A DNA stretch of 40,257 nt from Candidatus Methylobacter oryzae (GTDB taxonomy: Bacteria; Pseudomonadota; Gammaproteobacteria; Methylococcales; Methylomonadaceae), in contig CAMAUL010000025.1 of assembly GCA_945861405.1 (NCBI GenBank), positions 1 to 40,257 on the forward strand, in the 5' to 3' direction. The position numbers and the translations under genes were made by a program. The notes under the pieces were generated by a model. That model was given only the letters and a program-made list of their open reading frames with translations, did no database searches and was not told the origin of the DNA. Shown one piece after another: positions 7,868-16,763 of this stretch. The stretch's first letter is position 1. Every line of letters starts with the position of its first letter.

Positions 7868-8710
7868 ATGCTCAGCTACCGCCATTCCTTTCACGCCGGC
7901 AATTTTGCCGACGTCTTAAAACACATCGTCCTGATACAAAGCCTTGAATACTTAAGAACAAAAGACAAACCTTTCTGCTGCATCGATACTCATGCAGGCC
8001 CCGGAAAATACCAGCTGGACGGCGACTATGCCTTAAAAAACAGGGAATTCGACAACGGCATCGCTAAGTTATGGCAGCGTAATGACTTGCCTGAATGCGT
8101 GGCCCGCTATGTCAGCCTGATCAAACGCTTTAACAGCACTGACCAATTAACCCGTTATCCTGGGTCGCCGTTAATTACCAAACAATTGCTGCGCGACAAA
8201 GACCGCCTGTGTTTATTTGAACTGCATAATACCGAAATAAAGTTGTTGACCGCCGAAGCCCATAAAGACAAGCGCATCAATGTCTTTCATGCCGATGGCC
8301 TAACCAGCTGCTTAAAGTTGTTGCCGCCGCCCGAGCGCCGGGGGCTGGTACTGATCGACCCTTCTTATGAAATAAAAAGCGATTACCAGCAGGTTGTTGA
8401 AACGCTGGTTGCCATGCACAAACGCTTCGCCACCGGCACTTATGCGCTCTGGTACCCGGTCATTGAGCGCAGCCGCAATCAGAAACTGGAGCGCGCCATT
8501 CAAGCCAGCGGCATCAAAAATGTGCAATTATTTGAGCTGGGCATACACGCGGACAGCGACGAACACGGTATGACCGCCAGCGGCATGATCGTGATCAATC
8601 CACCGTGGACATTGGCGCCGGAAATGAACCAGGTTTTGCCCTGGCTGGCAGATGTTCTGGGCAATGACGGCGAGGGCTTTTACCGGATACAGACGCTGGT
8701 CGCCGAATAG
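7868..8710 (+). CDS. rlmJ: 23S rRNA m6A2030 methyltransferase RlmJ
   Basis: A 280-residue cytoplasmic enzyme that uses S-adenosylmethionine to methylate N6 of A2030 in 23S rRNA. The N-terminus (LSYRHSFHAGNFADVLKH) and the SAM-site region THAGPGKYQL are characteristic, and the length equals the E. coli protein (280). The catalytic motif IV reads DPSY at residues 164-167, while the E. coli enzyme has DPPY at the same numbers; Asp164 and Tyr167 are kept. It sits 15 bases behind the DUF155 gene. Activity is likely, since Ser is tolerated at this place in other amino-methyltransferases. Confidence 0.93.
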   Translation: MLSYRHSFHAGNFADVLKHIVLIQSLEYLRTKDKPFCCIDTHAGPGKYQLDGDYALKNREFDNGIAKLWQRNDLPECVARYVSLIKRFNSTDQLTRYPGSPLITKQLLRDKDRLCLFELHNTEIKLLTAEAHKDKRINVFHADGLTSCLKLLPPPERRGLVLIDPSYEIKSDYQQVVETLVAMHKRFATGTYALWYPVIERSRNQKLERAIQASGIKNVQLFELGIHADSDEHGMTASGMIVINPPWTLAPEMNQVLPWLADVLGNDGEGFYRIQTLVAE

Positions 8711-8748
8711 CCTAGCAGCGGCCATTCAAGGTATAATTGCCTGAAAAA

Positions 8749-8847
8749 AATAGAACACGGATGACACTGATAAGACGGATTTAAACGGATTTTGTTTTCT
8801 TTTTTATCAGTGATTATCAGCCAAATCCGTGTCATCCGTGTTCTATT
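8749..8847. repeat. 99-base palindromic intergenic repeat
   Basis: The terminal arms 8749-8771 and 8825-8847 are inverted copies, matching at 22 of 23 bases (AATAGAACACGGATGACAC and its complement), around a T-rich centre. The RNA would fold into a long hairpin between rlmJ and glnS. Similar ATCCGTGT-type palindromes are common dispersed repeats in proteobacteria. It may also end rlmJ transcripts. Confidence 0.75.
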
Positions 8848-8913
8848 ATTAATAGCCCGTATCTGCCAAGTAGCACGTATAATTGACCTAAATTCACTTC
8901 AATAACAAACCCA

Positions 8914-10578
8914 ATGTCCACAAACGATAACCAACCTGCGTCAAACTTTATCCGCCAGATCATCGCCAATGATCTCAAAGACAACAAAAACAACGGCAAA
9001 GTCGTCACCCGCTTCCCCCCCGAACCTAACGGCTACCTGCATATCGGTCATGCAAAATCGATCTGCCTGAATTTCAGTATCGCCGCCGAAAACAACGGCC
9101 GCTGCAACCTGCGTTTTGACGACACCAATCCCGAAAAAGAAAGCGACGAATATGTAGAATCGATCAAACGCGATGTTCAGTGGCTGGGCTTTGAATGGTC
9201 GGAATTGCGCCATGCGTCGGATTATTTCGAGCAGCTATACAACTATGCGGTACAACTGATCGAACAAGGCCAAGCTTATGTCGACAGCCTGTCCGCCGAA
9301 CAAATCAGGGAATATCGCGGCACTTTGACCGAACCCGGCAAGGAAAGCCCCGACCGTAGCCGCCCGATTGCAGAAAATCTCGATTTGTTTAAACGTATGC
9401 GCGCCGGTGAATTTGCCGACGGTCAATATGTATTGCGCGCCAAAATCGACATGGCCTCGCCCAACATCAACATGCGCGACCCTGCGTTGTACCGGATTCG
9501 CCGCGTACACCATCAACGCACCGGCAACGACTGGTGCATCTATCCGATGTACGATTACACCCACTGCATTTCCGATGCGCTGGAAGGCATCACCCATTCG
9601 CTGTGTACTCTGGAATTTGAAGATCACCGACCGCTTTACGACTGGGTGCTGGATCAACTCAAAACACCCAGCCACCCGCAACAAATCGAATTTGCCCGCT
9701 TGCAACTGGAATACACCATCGTCAGCAAACGCAAACTCAACCAATTGGTCATGGAAAAACACGTGGGCGGCTGGAACGACCCGCGCATGCCGACCATCGC
9801 CGGTTTGCGCCGCGCTGGATTTACGCCTAAATCGATACGCGATTTTTGCGAGCGCATCGGCCTGACCAAACAAAACTCATGGATCGAAATGGGGGTACTG
9901 GAATACTGCATTCGCGAAGATTTAAACGAAAATGCGCTCAGGGCCATGGCAGTTTTACAGCCGCTACGCGTGGTCATCGACAATTATCCAGAAGACCAAA
10001 CGGAACAGCTGGAAGTCAGCAACCACCCGCAAAAGCCTGAGCTGGGCAAACGCATCGTGCCTTTCTCCAAAGTCATACTGATCGAGCAGGATGATTTTGC
10101 CGAAATCCCGCCGCCAAAATTCAAGCGTTTGGTGGAAGGCGGCGAAGTCCGTTTGCGCGGTTCCTACGTTATCCAATGCAACAAAATCATCAAGGATACG
10201 GACGGCAACATCACCGAACTGCGTTGCAGCTATGACCCTGACACCTTGGGCAAAAATCCCGAAGGCCGTAAAATCAAAGGCGTTATCCACTGGGTTTCCG
10301 AGCCGCACTCGCAACCGGCGGAACTGCGTTTATATAACCGCTTATTCAGCGTACCTAACCCGGACAATGAAGAAAACTTCCTGGATGCGATAAACCCAAA
10401 TTCGTTGGAAGTCCTGAGCAATTGTAGAGTGGAAGCCAGCTTGGCTAATCCGCAACCGGAAAGCCGTTACCAGTTCGAACGAACCGGCTATTTTTGCTTT
10501 GATGCTATAGACAGTATTAATGGCAAACTGGTATTTAACCGTACTGTAACGTTGCGGGATAACTGGGAAAAAGACTAA
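8914..10578 (+). CDS. glnS: Glutaminyl-tRNA synthetase
   Basis: A 554-residue class I aminoacyl-tRNA synthetase that charges tRNA-Gln with glutamine. The HIGH motif is at residues 43-46, and the KMSKS loop reads VSKRKL at 270-275, both at the positions of the E. coli enzyme (554 residues). The Rossmann core is followed by the two beta-barrel anticodon-binding domains. [12 protein letters not shown] and the tRNA acceptor-binding region are intact. The ribosome site before the ATG is weak. Its presence means that this organism makes Gln-tRNA directly, as expected for a gammaproteobacterium. A small NTF2-like gene follows 44 bases downstream. Confidence 0.97.
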   Translation: MSTNDNQPASNFIRQIIANDLKDNKNNGKVVTRFPPEPNGYLHIGHAKSICLNFSIAAENNGRCNLRFDDTNPEKESDEYVESIKRDVQWLGFEWSELRHASDYFEQLYNYAVQLIEQGQAYVDSLSAEQIREYRGTLTEPGKESPDRSRPIAENLDLFKRMRAGEFADGQYVLRAKIDMASPNINMRDPALYRIRRVHHQRTGNDWCIYPMYDYTHCISDALEGITHSLCTLEFEDHRPLYDWVLDQLKTPSHPQQIEFARLQLEYTIVSKRKLNQLVMEKHVGGWNDPRMPTIAGLRRAGFTPKSIRDFCERIGLTKQNSWIEMGVLEYCIREDLNENALRAMAVLQPLRVVIDNYPEDQTEQLEVSNHPQKPELGKRIVPFSKVILIEQDDFAEIPPPKFKRLVEGGEVRLRGSYVIQCNKIIKDTDGNITELRCSYDPDTLGKNPEGRKIKGVIHWVSEPHSQPAELRLYNRLFSVPNPDNEENFLDAINPNSLEVLSNCRVEASLANPQPESRYQFERTGYFCFDAIDSINGKLVFNRTVTLRDNWEKD

Positions 10579-10622
10579 TCAATCAGCAATCTATTTTTAA
10601 CTTATTGACCACGGAATCACTT

Positions 10623-11030
10623 ATGAACCAAGACAGCATCAACCTGATCGAACAATACTATGCCGCATTCAACGGCGGCGACATGGACACTTTCCTTAAC
10701 CTGCTGACCGACGACGTCATCCACGACATCAACCAAGGCAGACGCGAAATCGGCAAGGAAGCATTCACCCAGTTCATGGCCTGCATGAACAACAATTACA
10801 AAGAACAGCTGGTCGACATGGTCATCATGGCGACAGCCGACGGCAAACGCGGAGCCGCCGAATTTGTCGTATTGGGCGAATACATCAAAACCGACGAAGG
10901 CTTGCCTGCTGCACAAGGGCAAAAATACCGCCTACCTGCCGGTGCTTTTTTTGAAATCCGCGATAACAAAGTTGCCCGTATTACCAACTATTACAACCTG
11001 CAAGACTGGATTGCCCAGGTTAGTGAATAG
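10623..11030 (+). CDS. NTF2-like (SnoaL/ketosteroid isomerase fold) protein
   Basis: A 135-residue single-domain protein with the NTF2-like fold. It opens with a helix (LIEQYYAAFNGGDMDTFLNLL), followed by DDVIHDIN, a long helix and the curved sheet. Members are isomerases, hydrolases or simply ligand-binding proteins; no catalytic residue pattern here tells which. The ATG at 10623 (CGGA upstream) is preferred over the in-frame TTG at 10605. It may be cotranscribed with glnS but is functionally unrelated as far as I can tell. Confidence 0.8.
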   Translation: MNQDSINLIEQYYAAFNGGDMDTFLNLLTDDVIHDINQGRREIGKEAFTQFMACMNNNYKEQLVDMVIMATADGKRGAAEFVVLGEYIKTDEGLPAAQGQKYRLPAGAFFEIRDNKVARITNYYNLQDWIAQVSE

Positions 11031-11196
11031 TTAAGGGTCTCAGTACTGCCTGCCAGTTCCTGTCGGCTGAATTTATTTCAGATGAACTTAAGATTTTTCG
11101 TATATCATAGCGCCTGGAAAAAGCGATTGCCTTAATCCAATCATTTATTTTCAGGCATAGCCTGGAAATCACACCAAAACACTTCATAGGTATATG

Positions 11197-11526
11197 ATGA
11201 ATTTAATCAAAAAAGCAGTACTCACCATCGTTATGGCTATCTCTTTTGGTGCAAGCACCGTTGCTTTCGCTGAAGATGCTAAAGCTACTGAAGTTATTGC
11301 ACATATTGAAGCAGCTATAGCTGAAATCAACAAACACGATTTCAATGCCGCTTATTTACATGAGAAAGCAGCACGTTTTGCTTCTGAACAAATCACCAGC
11401 AACAAAGCAGTTGCAGAACAAGGCAACCAAAGCCTGATTAAAGCGCAAATCATCGGTAAAAGTGCTGATGAGCCAAAAGCTATTGCTGAATTAAACAAAG
11501 CATTAGGCTTTTACAAGTCACTCTAA
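11197..11526 (+). CDS. Small secreted helical protein, unknown function
   Basis: A protein of about 109 residues that I do not recognise. It has a signal peptide (residues 1-25, ending AFA before EDA) and then two or three amphipathic helices rich in Ala, Glu, Lys and Asn, without cysteine. The pattern suggests a small periplasmic helical bundle. Two adjacent ATGs exist (11194 and 11197); AGG at 11188-11190 is better spaced for the second. It stands alone, with its own upstream gap of about 165 bases and a terminator-like hairpin after it. Confidence 0.75.
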   Translation: MNLIKKAVLTIVMAISFGASTVAFAEDAKATEVIAHIEAAIAEINKHDFNAAYLHEKAARFASEQITSNKAVAEQGNQSLIKAQIIGKSADEPKAIAELNKALGFYKSL

Positions 11527-11550
11527 GCATTAGATCTGACGTTTAATTGA

Positions 11551-11580
11551 GGCAGGGTTAACTAACGTTGATCCTGTCTT
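11551..11580 (+). terminator. Probable terminator after the small secreted protein
   Basis: GGCAGGGTTAAC (11551-11562) pairs with GTTGATCCTGTC (11567-11578) over 12 base pairs including three G-U pairs, with a four-base loop, followed by TTATATTT. The stem is good but the T-run is interrupted, so termination strength is uncertain. Confidence 0.5.
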
Positions 11581-11642
11581 ATATTTAAGAATTCCCCCTC
11601 AAAAACTTTACCCGGCCTAACCGCGTAAAAGCCCCCGTTTAC

Positions 11643-12476
11643 ATGCACCAAGCCCATCCCCCAACTCCGTGTTATTTATGCCCGATTTGCGCAGCCCCGC
11701 TGCTGAATTCATCAGCTAAAAGCTATGCTTGCGAGAACAACCATAACTTCGATCTTGCCAAAGAAGGCTATTTGAATCTGTTACCGGTGCAGTTCAAACA
11801 CTCCGCAGAACCCGGCGATAACAAACCAATGATGCAGGCCAGACGCGAGTTTTTGGAAGCCGGGTTTTATGAACCTATGGCCAAAGCAGTGGCAATGATG
11901 ATTAATGCCAGCCAGCCTAAACATCTGCTCGACCTGGGTTGCGGCGAGGGCTATTACAGCCGGGCGATTGCAGCCCATTGCTCAAACACGATGATGCTGC
12001 ACGGCGTAGACATTGCCAAATTTGCCGTAGCCGCTGCCGCCAAAAAACAAGCCAATGGCCGATTTATAGTCGCCAGTTCAAATCGATTGCCTTATGCGGA
12101 TCAGTATTTCGATTTTGTGCTGAGGGTGTTTGCCCCGTCAAATGACGATGAACTGCGGCGGGTGCTGAAACCGTCAGGACTGTTGCTAACGGTGACGCCA
12201 GGGCCACGGCATTTATGGCAACTGAAAGAGTTTATCTATGCCGATGTGAATGAGCATGCGCTGGACAGCGTGGTGCCGGAAGGCTTTGAGCGCATCGACA
12301 CGCAACGCATCAGCTATAAAATCGCCCCGAATCCCCAACAAAGAATCGCCCTGTTACAGATGACGCCTTTTGCGTGGCGAGCCAATGAAAACGTTCAGCA
12401 GGCTATTAAAGACGTTACAGAACTTAAAATAGAAATCGATTTTATTTTGACGCTGATGGTAAAAGCCGCTGTGTAG
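11643..12476 (+). CDS. rlmA: 23S rRNA m1G745 methyltransferase RlmA
   Basis: A 277-residue enzyme that methylates N1 of G745 in helix 35 of 23S rRNA, at the tunnel wall near the macrolide site. The N-terminal zinc finger is visible (Cys13, Cys16, Cys30, His34), followed by FDLAKEGYLNLL, typical of the family. The Rossmann methyltransferase domain has its SAM motif LLDLGCGEG at residues 95-103. The length is close to the E. coli protein (269). No partner gene is adjacent; a palindromic repeat follows its stop directly. Confidence 0.93.
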   Translation: MHQAHPPTPCYLCPICAAPLLNSSAKSYACENNHNFDLAKEGYLNLLPVQFKHSAEPGDNKPMMQARREFLEAGFYEPMAKAVAMMINASQPKHLLDLGCGEGYYSRAIAAHCSNTMMLHGVDIAKFAVAAAAKKQANGRFIVASSNRLPYADQYFDFVLRVFAPSNDDELRRVLKPSGLLLTVTPGPRHLWQLKEFIYADVNEHALDSVVPEGFERIDTQRISYKIAPNPQQRIALLQMTPFAWRANENVQQAIKDVTELKIEIDFILTLMVKAAV

Positions 12477-12477
12477 C

Positions 12478-12526
12478 GGTACGCTGTGCGTACCTTCCGG
12501 CATTCAAATGGTACGCACAGCGTACC
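12478..12526. repeat. Palindromic repeat, perfect 17-base arms
   Basis: GGTACGCTGTGCGTACC (12478-12494) is the exact reverse complement of 12510-12526, with a 15-base loop; each arm is also nearly palindromic by itself. It begins one base after the rlmA stop and may serve as its transcript end. A related shorter palindrome in the same sequence context (AAATGGT before it, CCCTAC after it) lies at 32779-32795. Confidence 0.75.
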
Positions 12527-12628
12527 CTACGCAGATCACCTATTTTGCTCCACCCTACCCTTTGGGCATTGCGCCCGATGCCTCGAACGTAATACCATCT
12601 GACTATCGATTGCATCGGGGTTATCATC

Positions 12629-14185
12629 ATGAGCAACAATACAGCACAGGATTCAAGCCTCACCCTGATCAATGCGTTATTTGATATTAATGCCTGCAAC
12701 GTCATTGAGACCCATATTTCCTGGGTGCTGCTGATCGGTCAACACGCTTACAAAATCAAAAAACCGGTTAACTTCGGCTTCCTGGATTTTTCCACGCTGG
12801 AAAAACGCCGTTTTTGCTGCGATGAAGAATTAAGACTGAACAAGCGCTTGGCTACCGAACTCTATCTTGAAGTTATACCGATAACCGGAACGCCGGATCA
12901 TCCCCAGCTAGGCGGCGCTGGCAATCCCATCGAATACGCAGTCAAAATGATCCGCTTTCCCGTGGGCCAGTTGCTAAGCGATTGCGCCAAACGCGGACAG
13001 CTGAGTGCAAATCAAATCGACCAGCTTGCCGATATAGTTGCCGGTTTTCATGAATCGATAGACCGGACAGGCGAAAACTCCCCCTATGGCGACAGCGCCA
13101 ATATCAAGCATTGGTTTGACGAGAATTTCGACCATATCCGGCCTTTGCTGGTCAATGACAGTCAAAAACAACAGCTACAAAATATCCAACACTGGGGCGA
13201 TAGCGAGTGGAATAATCTGACCGATGTGATGCAACAACGCAAGCGGCAAGGCTATGTGCGCGAATGCCACGGCGACCTACACCTGGGTAACATGACGCTG
13301 ATCAATGGCAAGGTCACCCTATTCGACTGCATCGAATTTAATCCGCTGCTGCGCTGGATCGACGTAATCAGCGAAGCGGCTTTCTTGTTTATCGACCTGC
13401 TGCACTTTGGTTATGAGCGCCATGCTTACCGCTTCCTTAACCGCTATTTGCAGCACACTGGCGATTATCAAGGACTGGCATTGCTGCGTTATTATCTGGT
13501 TTACCGTGCGCTGGTGCGGGCTAAAGTGGCCTTATTACGCATGGCGCAGCAACCCGGCAACGACGCCGTTGTTGAACAAGCGCGTTGCGAATACGCGATT
13601 TTTGCCGATCTGGCCGAGCGTTTCACCCAACACCGCCAAACCGTTTTAATAATCACCCACGGCTATTCCGGCTCCGGCAAATCGACTTTCGCCGCTCAAC
13701 TTGCCGAACAACTCGGTGCATTCCAGATACGCTCAGATATAGAACGCAAACGGCTGTTCGGCTACGATGCTAACGCGCAAACCGGCAGCAGCATAGACGA
13801 CGGACTTTATACCCAACAGGCTAGTGTAAAAACCTACCGGCATCTTAAGGAGCTTGCCCAAACCGTGCTTGACGTCGGTTTCCCGGTCATTATCGACGCG
13901 GTATTTCTTAAAACCGGGCAACGCGATCTGTTCCGGCAGCTTGCGGAGGACTGCGGCGTACCGTTTCATATCATTGATTTTCAGGCATCCGATCAGGAGT
14001 TATGCCGACGCATCCAGCAACGGCAAGACGATGCTTCGGAAGCGACCGTGGCCGTGCTGCATCAGCAGCTACAATCGGCGCAATCGCTATCGCAACAAGA
14101 GCAATCCTGTGTAATAACGATTGATACCGAGAAAGACAATGCCCTGGAAATCTTGCGGGCTAATTTTGACCGTTATTTGCAATAA
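12629..14185 (+). CDS. Fused APH-like kinase and P-loop ATPase
   Basis: A 518-residue two-domain protein. Residues 1-335 are an aminoglycoside-phosphotransferase-like kinase (COG2187) with the catalytic loop HGDLHLGN at 214-221 and the metal motif LFDCIEF near Asp233. Residues 340-518 are a P-loop kinase (COG0645, AAA_33) with Walker A GYSGSGKST at 345-353. Family names mention aminoglycoside phosphotransferase, but this describes the fold and does not show antibiotic resistance. The substrate is unknown. The start is the ATG with GGGG about 10 bases upstream. It is followed after 97 bases by a small-gene cluster in the same direction. Confidence 0.88.
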   Translation: MSNNTAQDSSLTLINALFDINACNVIETHISWVLLIGQHAYKIKKPVNFGFLDFSTLEKRRFCCDEELRLNKRLATELYLEVIPITGTPDHPQLGGAGNPIEYAVKMIRFPVGQLLSDCAKRGQLSANQIDQLADIVAGFHESIDRTGENSPYGDSANIKHWFDENFDHIRPLLVNDSQKQQLQNIQHWGDSEWNNLTDVMQQRKRQGYVRECHGDLHLGNMTLINGKVTLFDCIEFNPLLRWIDVISEAAFLFIDLLHFGYERHAYRFLNRYLQHTGDYQGLALLRYYLVYRALVRAKVALLRMAQQPGNDAVVEQARCEYAIFADLAERFTQHRQTVLIITHGYSGSGKSTFAAQLAEQLGAFQIRSDIERKRLFGYDANAQTGSSIDDGLYTQQASVKTYRHLKELAQTVLDVGFPVIIDAVFLKTGQRDLFRQLAEDCGVPFHIIDFQASDQELCRRIQQRQDDASEATVAVLHQQLQSAQSLSQQEQSCVITIDTEKDNALEILRANFDRYLQ

Positions 14186-14271
14186 CGTGGCGGTTAAAAA
14201 GCGAAACTTATTCCTTTTTTCTTTAGGACATAATACAGTTCACAACGCGCTTGACTAAAAACTTTGCCTTT

Positions 14272-14277
14272 AGGAGG
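14272..14277 (+). promoter_or_regulatory. Perfect Shine-Dalgarno site AGGAGG
   Basis: AGGAGG lies 5 bases before the ATG at 14283, much stronger than most sites in this window, and suggests high translation of the small protein. Confidence 0.8.
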
Positions 14278-14282
14278 TCAAA

Positions 14283-14489
14283 ATGAATGAAGACACCTTA
14301 AACCTGGAAATCAGAAAATTCCTCAAACATGTCGGCATCACCTCGCAACGCGAGATCGAACACGCGGTGCTTAAAGCTGTCGAAACCGGCAAGTTGAACG
14401 GTTCCGAATCCATAGCCATCAAAATGACGCTGGAAGCCCCTGCTATTGGAGTCAGCCATTGCATCGAAGACAAAATTGCGCTCGAATAA
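14283..14489 (+). CDS. Small conserved protein, DUF6494-like
   Basis: A 68-residue cytoplasmic protein, probably of the DUF6494 family of short proteobacterial proteins (assigned from memory of the family pattern). It has a helical first half (IRKFLKHVGITSQREIE) and a strand-like end (KMTLEAPAIGVSH...IALE). The function is unknown. Its ribosome site is the consensus AGGAGG. The next gene starts 15 bases after its stop, so the two are almost surely in one transcript. Confidence 0.75.
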   Translation: MNEDTLNLEIRKFLKHVGITSQREIEHAVLKAVETGKLNGSESIAIKMTLEAPAIGVSHCIEDKIALE

Positions 14490-14504
14490 AAGAGGACAAA
14501 AACC

Positions 14505-14993
14505 ATGAACAAGCACCTGAAGTTAGTTAGAGAATTTAACGACGCCTTTTCCTTGCCACAAGCAGAACCTGGCGCAACTATACGGCTATCCGATATGGAT
14601 GTTGTGTTGCGTCAAGCGTTACTGATGGATGCAGGCAGCGCGGCATTAAAAGCAATCAAATCCGGCGACATGGTTGAAATATTGGCAGGTTTAGTCAACC
14701 TCGCCTATAGCGCGTTGGGCGCTGTTGCGATGCAAGGCGGCGATGTTACAGACCTACCGGTCACATGGCGGCATGACGGCTTTGTCTTATCGGTCATGCG
14801 CGCCCTATCCGATAAAATCAACCATTGCACTTCCGGCAGCAGCGATGATTATTCAGCCGTCTATTGCTTGTGCATTCATTTGACCCGAAGCTTTATCAAT
14901 GCGGATTTCGATAAGGCCTTTCAAATGATCCATGACGGCAAGCTGTCCAAACCGGCTAAAATACCCGATTTGAGCGACTGTCTTTATGAGTAA
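14505..14993 (+). CDS. MazG-like all-alpha NTP-pyrophosphatase fold, likely inactive
   Basis: A 162-residue helical protein resembling the MazG/phosphoribosyl-ATP pyrophosphohydrolase family: an opening helix ending FNDAFSLPQAEP, then IKSGDMVEILAGLVNLAYSALG, the place of the family's second metal helix. Active members carry EExxE on the first helix and ExxD on the second. Here the first site reads LLMDAGSAAL, and the second keeps Glu but has Asn where the Asp of ADLLY is usual. I therefore infer a pseudoenzyme that may bind a nucleotide or a partner. AGAGGA precedes the ATG. Its end overlaps the next gene by 8 bases, implying translational coupling to the PLP enzyme. Confidence 0.6.
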   Translation: MNKHLKLVREFNDAFSLPQAEPGATIRLSDMDVVLRQALLMDAGSAALKAIKSGDMVEILAGLVNLAYSALGAVAMQGGDVTDLPVTWRHDGFVLSVMRALSDKINHCTSGSSDDYSAVYCLCIHLTRSFINADFDKAFQMIHDGKLSKPAKIPDLSDCLYE

Positions 14994-16122
14994 CAACCAA
15001 CACCCGGAATTCCCGCTGACCGACGAATTGATTTACCTGAATCATGCCGCCGTAGCGCCCTGGCCGAAAAGAACCAGCGAGGCAGTGATCAAGTTTGCCC
15101 AGCAAAATACCCGCTACGGCTCGCACTTCTACCTGGACTGGCTGAACAAGGAAGCCGAATTGCGCAGCCAATTGCAGGCTTTATTAAACGCCCCCTCCCC
15201 TGACGATATTGCCTTGGTTAAAAACACCTCGGAAGCCTTGTCCTTTGTCGCCTACGGTTTAACGTGGCAGCCCGGCGACAATATTGTGTCCAGCAATGAG
15301 GAGTTCCCCTCCAACCGACTGCCTTGGGAATCCCTGGCCGATCAGGGCGTGGAATTTCGCCAAGCAGACCTACATAGCGCTGACACACCCGAGGATGCTT
15401 TATTTGCGCTGGTCGATGACAACACGCACTTATTGACCATCAGCTCCATACAATTCGCCTCGGGGCTGCGCATGGACTTGGAACGGATCGGCGAATTCTG
15501 TAAGCGACGCGGCATCTTGTTTTGCATTGATGCTATCCAAAGTCTGGGCGCGGTGCAGTTCGATGTGCAGGCGTATCAGGCGGATTTTGTGATGGCCGAC
15601 GGTCACAAGTGGATGTTCGGCCCCGAAGGCTTGGGCGTTTTTTACACCACGCCCGAAGCCAGAGATAAGCTGAAGCTGACCCAGTACGGCTGGCACATGA
15701 TGAAAGACACTCATAATTACGAAAACCAGCCGTGGGAAGTCCACCCCACCGCCCGCCGCTTTGAATGCGGCAGCCCCAATATGCTGGGCATCCATGCGTT
15801 TTCCGCCAGCCTGTCTTTGCTGCTGGAAACCGGCATGAACGCAGTCGAAGCGCAGGTTTTGGAAAAGTCCGATTATTTGATCGATGCGATTGGTAAAAAC
15901 GCGCAGCTGGTTTTATTGTCGGCGAAACAAGCTCGGCTCAAATCCGGCATTGTGATCTTCAAACACCGGACGGTTGCCAACGAAGTGCTGTATAAACACT
16001 TGCAGGACAACGGCGTGGTTTGCGCCATGCGCGGCGGCGGCATCCGGTTTTCGCCGCATTTTTATAATACGTTGGAGGAAATTGACCGGGCGCTGGGGTT
16101 GATTTCAAGCGTGGAAATATAA
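14986..16122 (+). CDS. Class V aminotransferase-fold PLP enzyme
   Basis: A 378-residue pyridoxal-phosphate enzyme of the class V (cysteine desulfurase/isopenicillin N epimerase-like) group. The PLP-binding lysine is Lys208 in DGHKWMFGPEG, and the cofactor-ring Asp182 is in CIDAIQ; the opening YLNHAAVAPWP is typical. No active-site cysteine loop of the IscS/SufS kind is evident in the C-terminal part, so a sulfur-transfer role is not supported. The gene begins inside the end of the preceding one (8-base overlap), so a linked function is likely. The substrate is unknown. Confidence 0.85.
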   Translation: MSNNQHPEFPLTDELIYLNHAAVAPWPKRTSEAVIKFAQQNTRYGSHFYLDWLNKEAELRSQLQALLNAPSPDDIALVKNTSEALSFVAYGLTWQPGDNIVSSNEEFPSNRLPWESLADQGVEFRQADLHSADTPEDALFALVDDNTHLLTISSIQFASGLRMDLERIGEFCKRRGILFCIDAIQSLGAVQFDVQAYQADFVMADGHKWMFGPEGLGVFYTTPEARDKLKLTQYGWHMMKDTHNYENQPWEVHPTARRFECGSPNMLGIHAFSASLSLLLETGMNAVEAQVLEKSDYLIDAIGKNAQLVLLSAKQARLKSGIVIFKHRTVANEVLYKHLQDNGVVCAMRGGGIRFSPHFYNTLEEIDRALGLISSVEI

Positions 16123-16239
16123 AATGGGCTGACGCAGGAAGCCAATCCTATCGTGCCACCGTCAATCATAGGTGGCGACACAAAGGCAGCCCTGATGCTA
16201 AAATTGCCGTTTCAATAAGTTTAATTTTTTAGGAAAAGC

Positions 16240-16530
16240 ATGAGCAAAATTACCATCGAACACAACCCTAGTGAAGAGCGTTTAAAAGAGCTGGGTGTTT
16301 CCAACTGGGAAATCTGGGAAAAAGAAATTTCAAAATTCCCAATAGATTTTGATGACACTGAATGCGCCTACATCCTGGAAGGCGAAATTTTGGTAACGCC
16401 AGCTGAGGGCGAGCCGGTACGAATTCTGCCAGGTGATCTGGTGTCGTTCCACAAAGGATTGGATAGTCAATGGGAAGTAGTCAAGCCATTACGCAAGCAT
16501 TACAGCTACGATTATCCCAACGGCATTTAG
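16240..16530 (+). CDS. Cupin-domain protein (DUF861/EutQ-like)
   Basis: A 96-residue single cupin. The cupin core reads YILEGEILVTP, then GEPVRILPGDLVSFHKG, and ends with a tryptophan-containing strand (SQWEVV). The metal histidines of classic cupins are largely missing, as is usual in the Cupin_3 subgroup, so it may bind a small molecule without metal. AGGA lies 8 bases before the ATG. It stands 117 bases after the PLP enzyme on the same strand. The function is unknown. Confidence 0.8.
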   Translation: MSKITIEHNPSEERLKELGVSNWEIWEKEISKFPIDFDDTECAYILEGEILVTPAEGEPVRILPGDLVSFHKGLDSQWEVVKPLRKHYSYDYPNGI

Positions 16531-16610
16531 CCGGTGAATTGTGCTTCGCAACAACTCATGGCGCTTGATGGGAAAAGCCGTCTGGAATGAAAAACTGTTA
16601 GACCATGTAG

Positions 16611-16653
16611 GTCGGGTTAGCTTATTGAGCGTAGCGAGATAACATAACCCGAC
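16611..16653. repeat. Short palindromic repeat GTCGGGTTA
   Basis: GTCGGGTTA (16611-16619) and its complement TAACCCGAC (16645-16653) flank a 25-base centre containing AGCGTAGCGAG. It is a common type of dispersed bacterial intergenic palindrome. A second weaker GTCGG/CCGAC pair follows at about 16676-16700. Confidence 0.6.
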
Positions 16654-16763
16654 ACAGACGGCAAATATATGTTTTGTCGGATACGCTATCGCTAACCGAC
16701 CAAGGCTGTCACCTTCCAAAAAATAATTGATAAGTCACGTACAACACGGCAATGAGCGACCAT

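Noticed and set aside
9235..9873. Long open frame on the strand opposite glnS
   Set aside because: It lies entirely inside glnS, has no family resemblance, and its composition follows from the codon use of glnS.
12629..14185. Aminoglycoside resistance gene
   Set aside because: Only the kinase fold is shared with aminoglycoside phosphotransferases; the fused architecture belongs to a separate family of unknown substrate.
14986..16122. IscS/SufS cysteine desulfurase
   Set aside because: The fold is shared, but no active-site cysteine loop and no iron-sulfur assembly genes are nearby.
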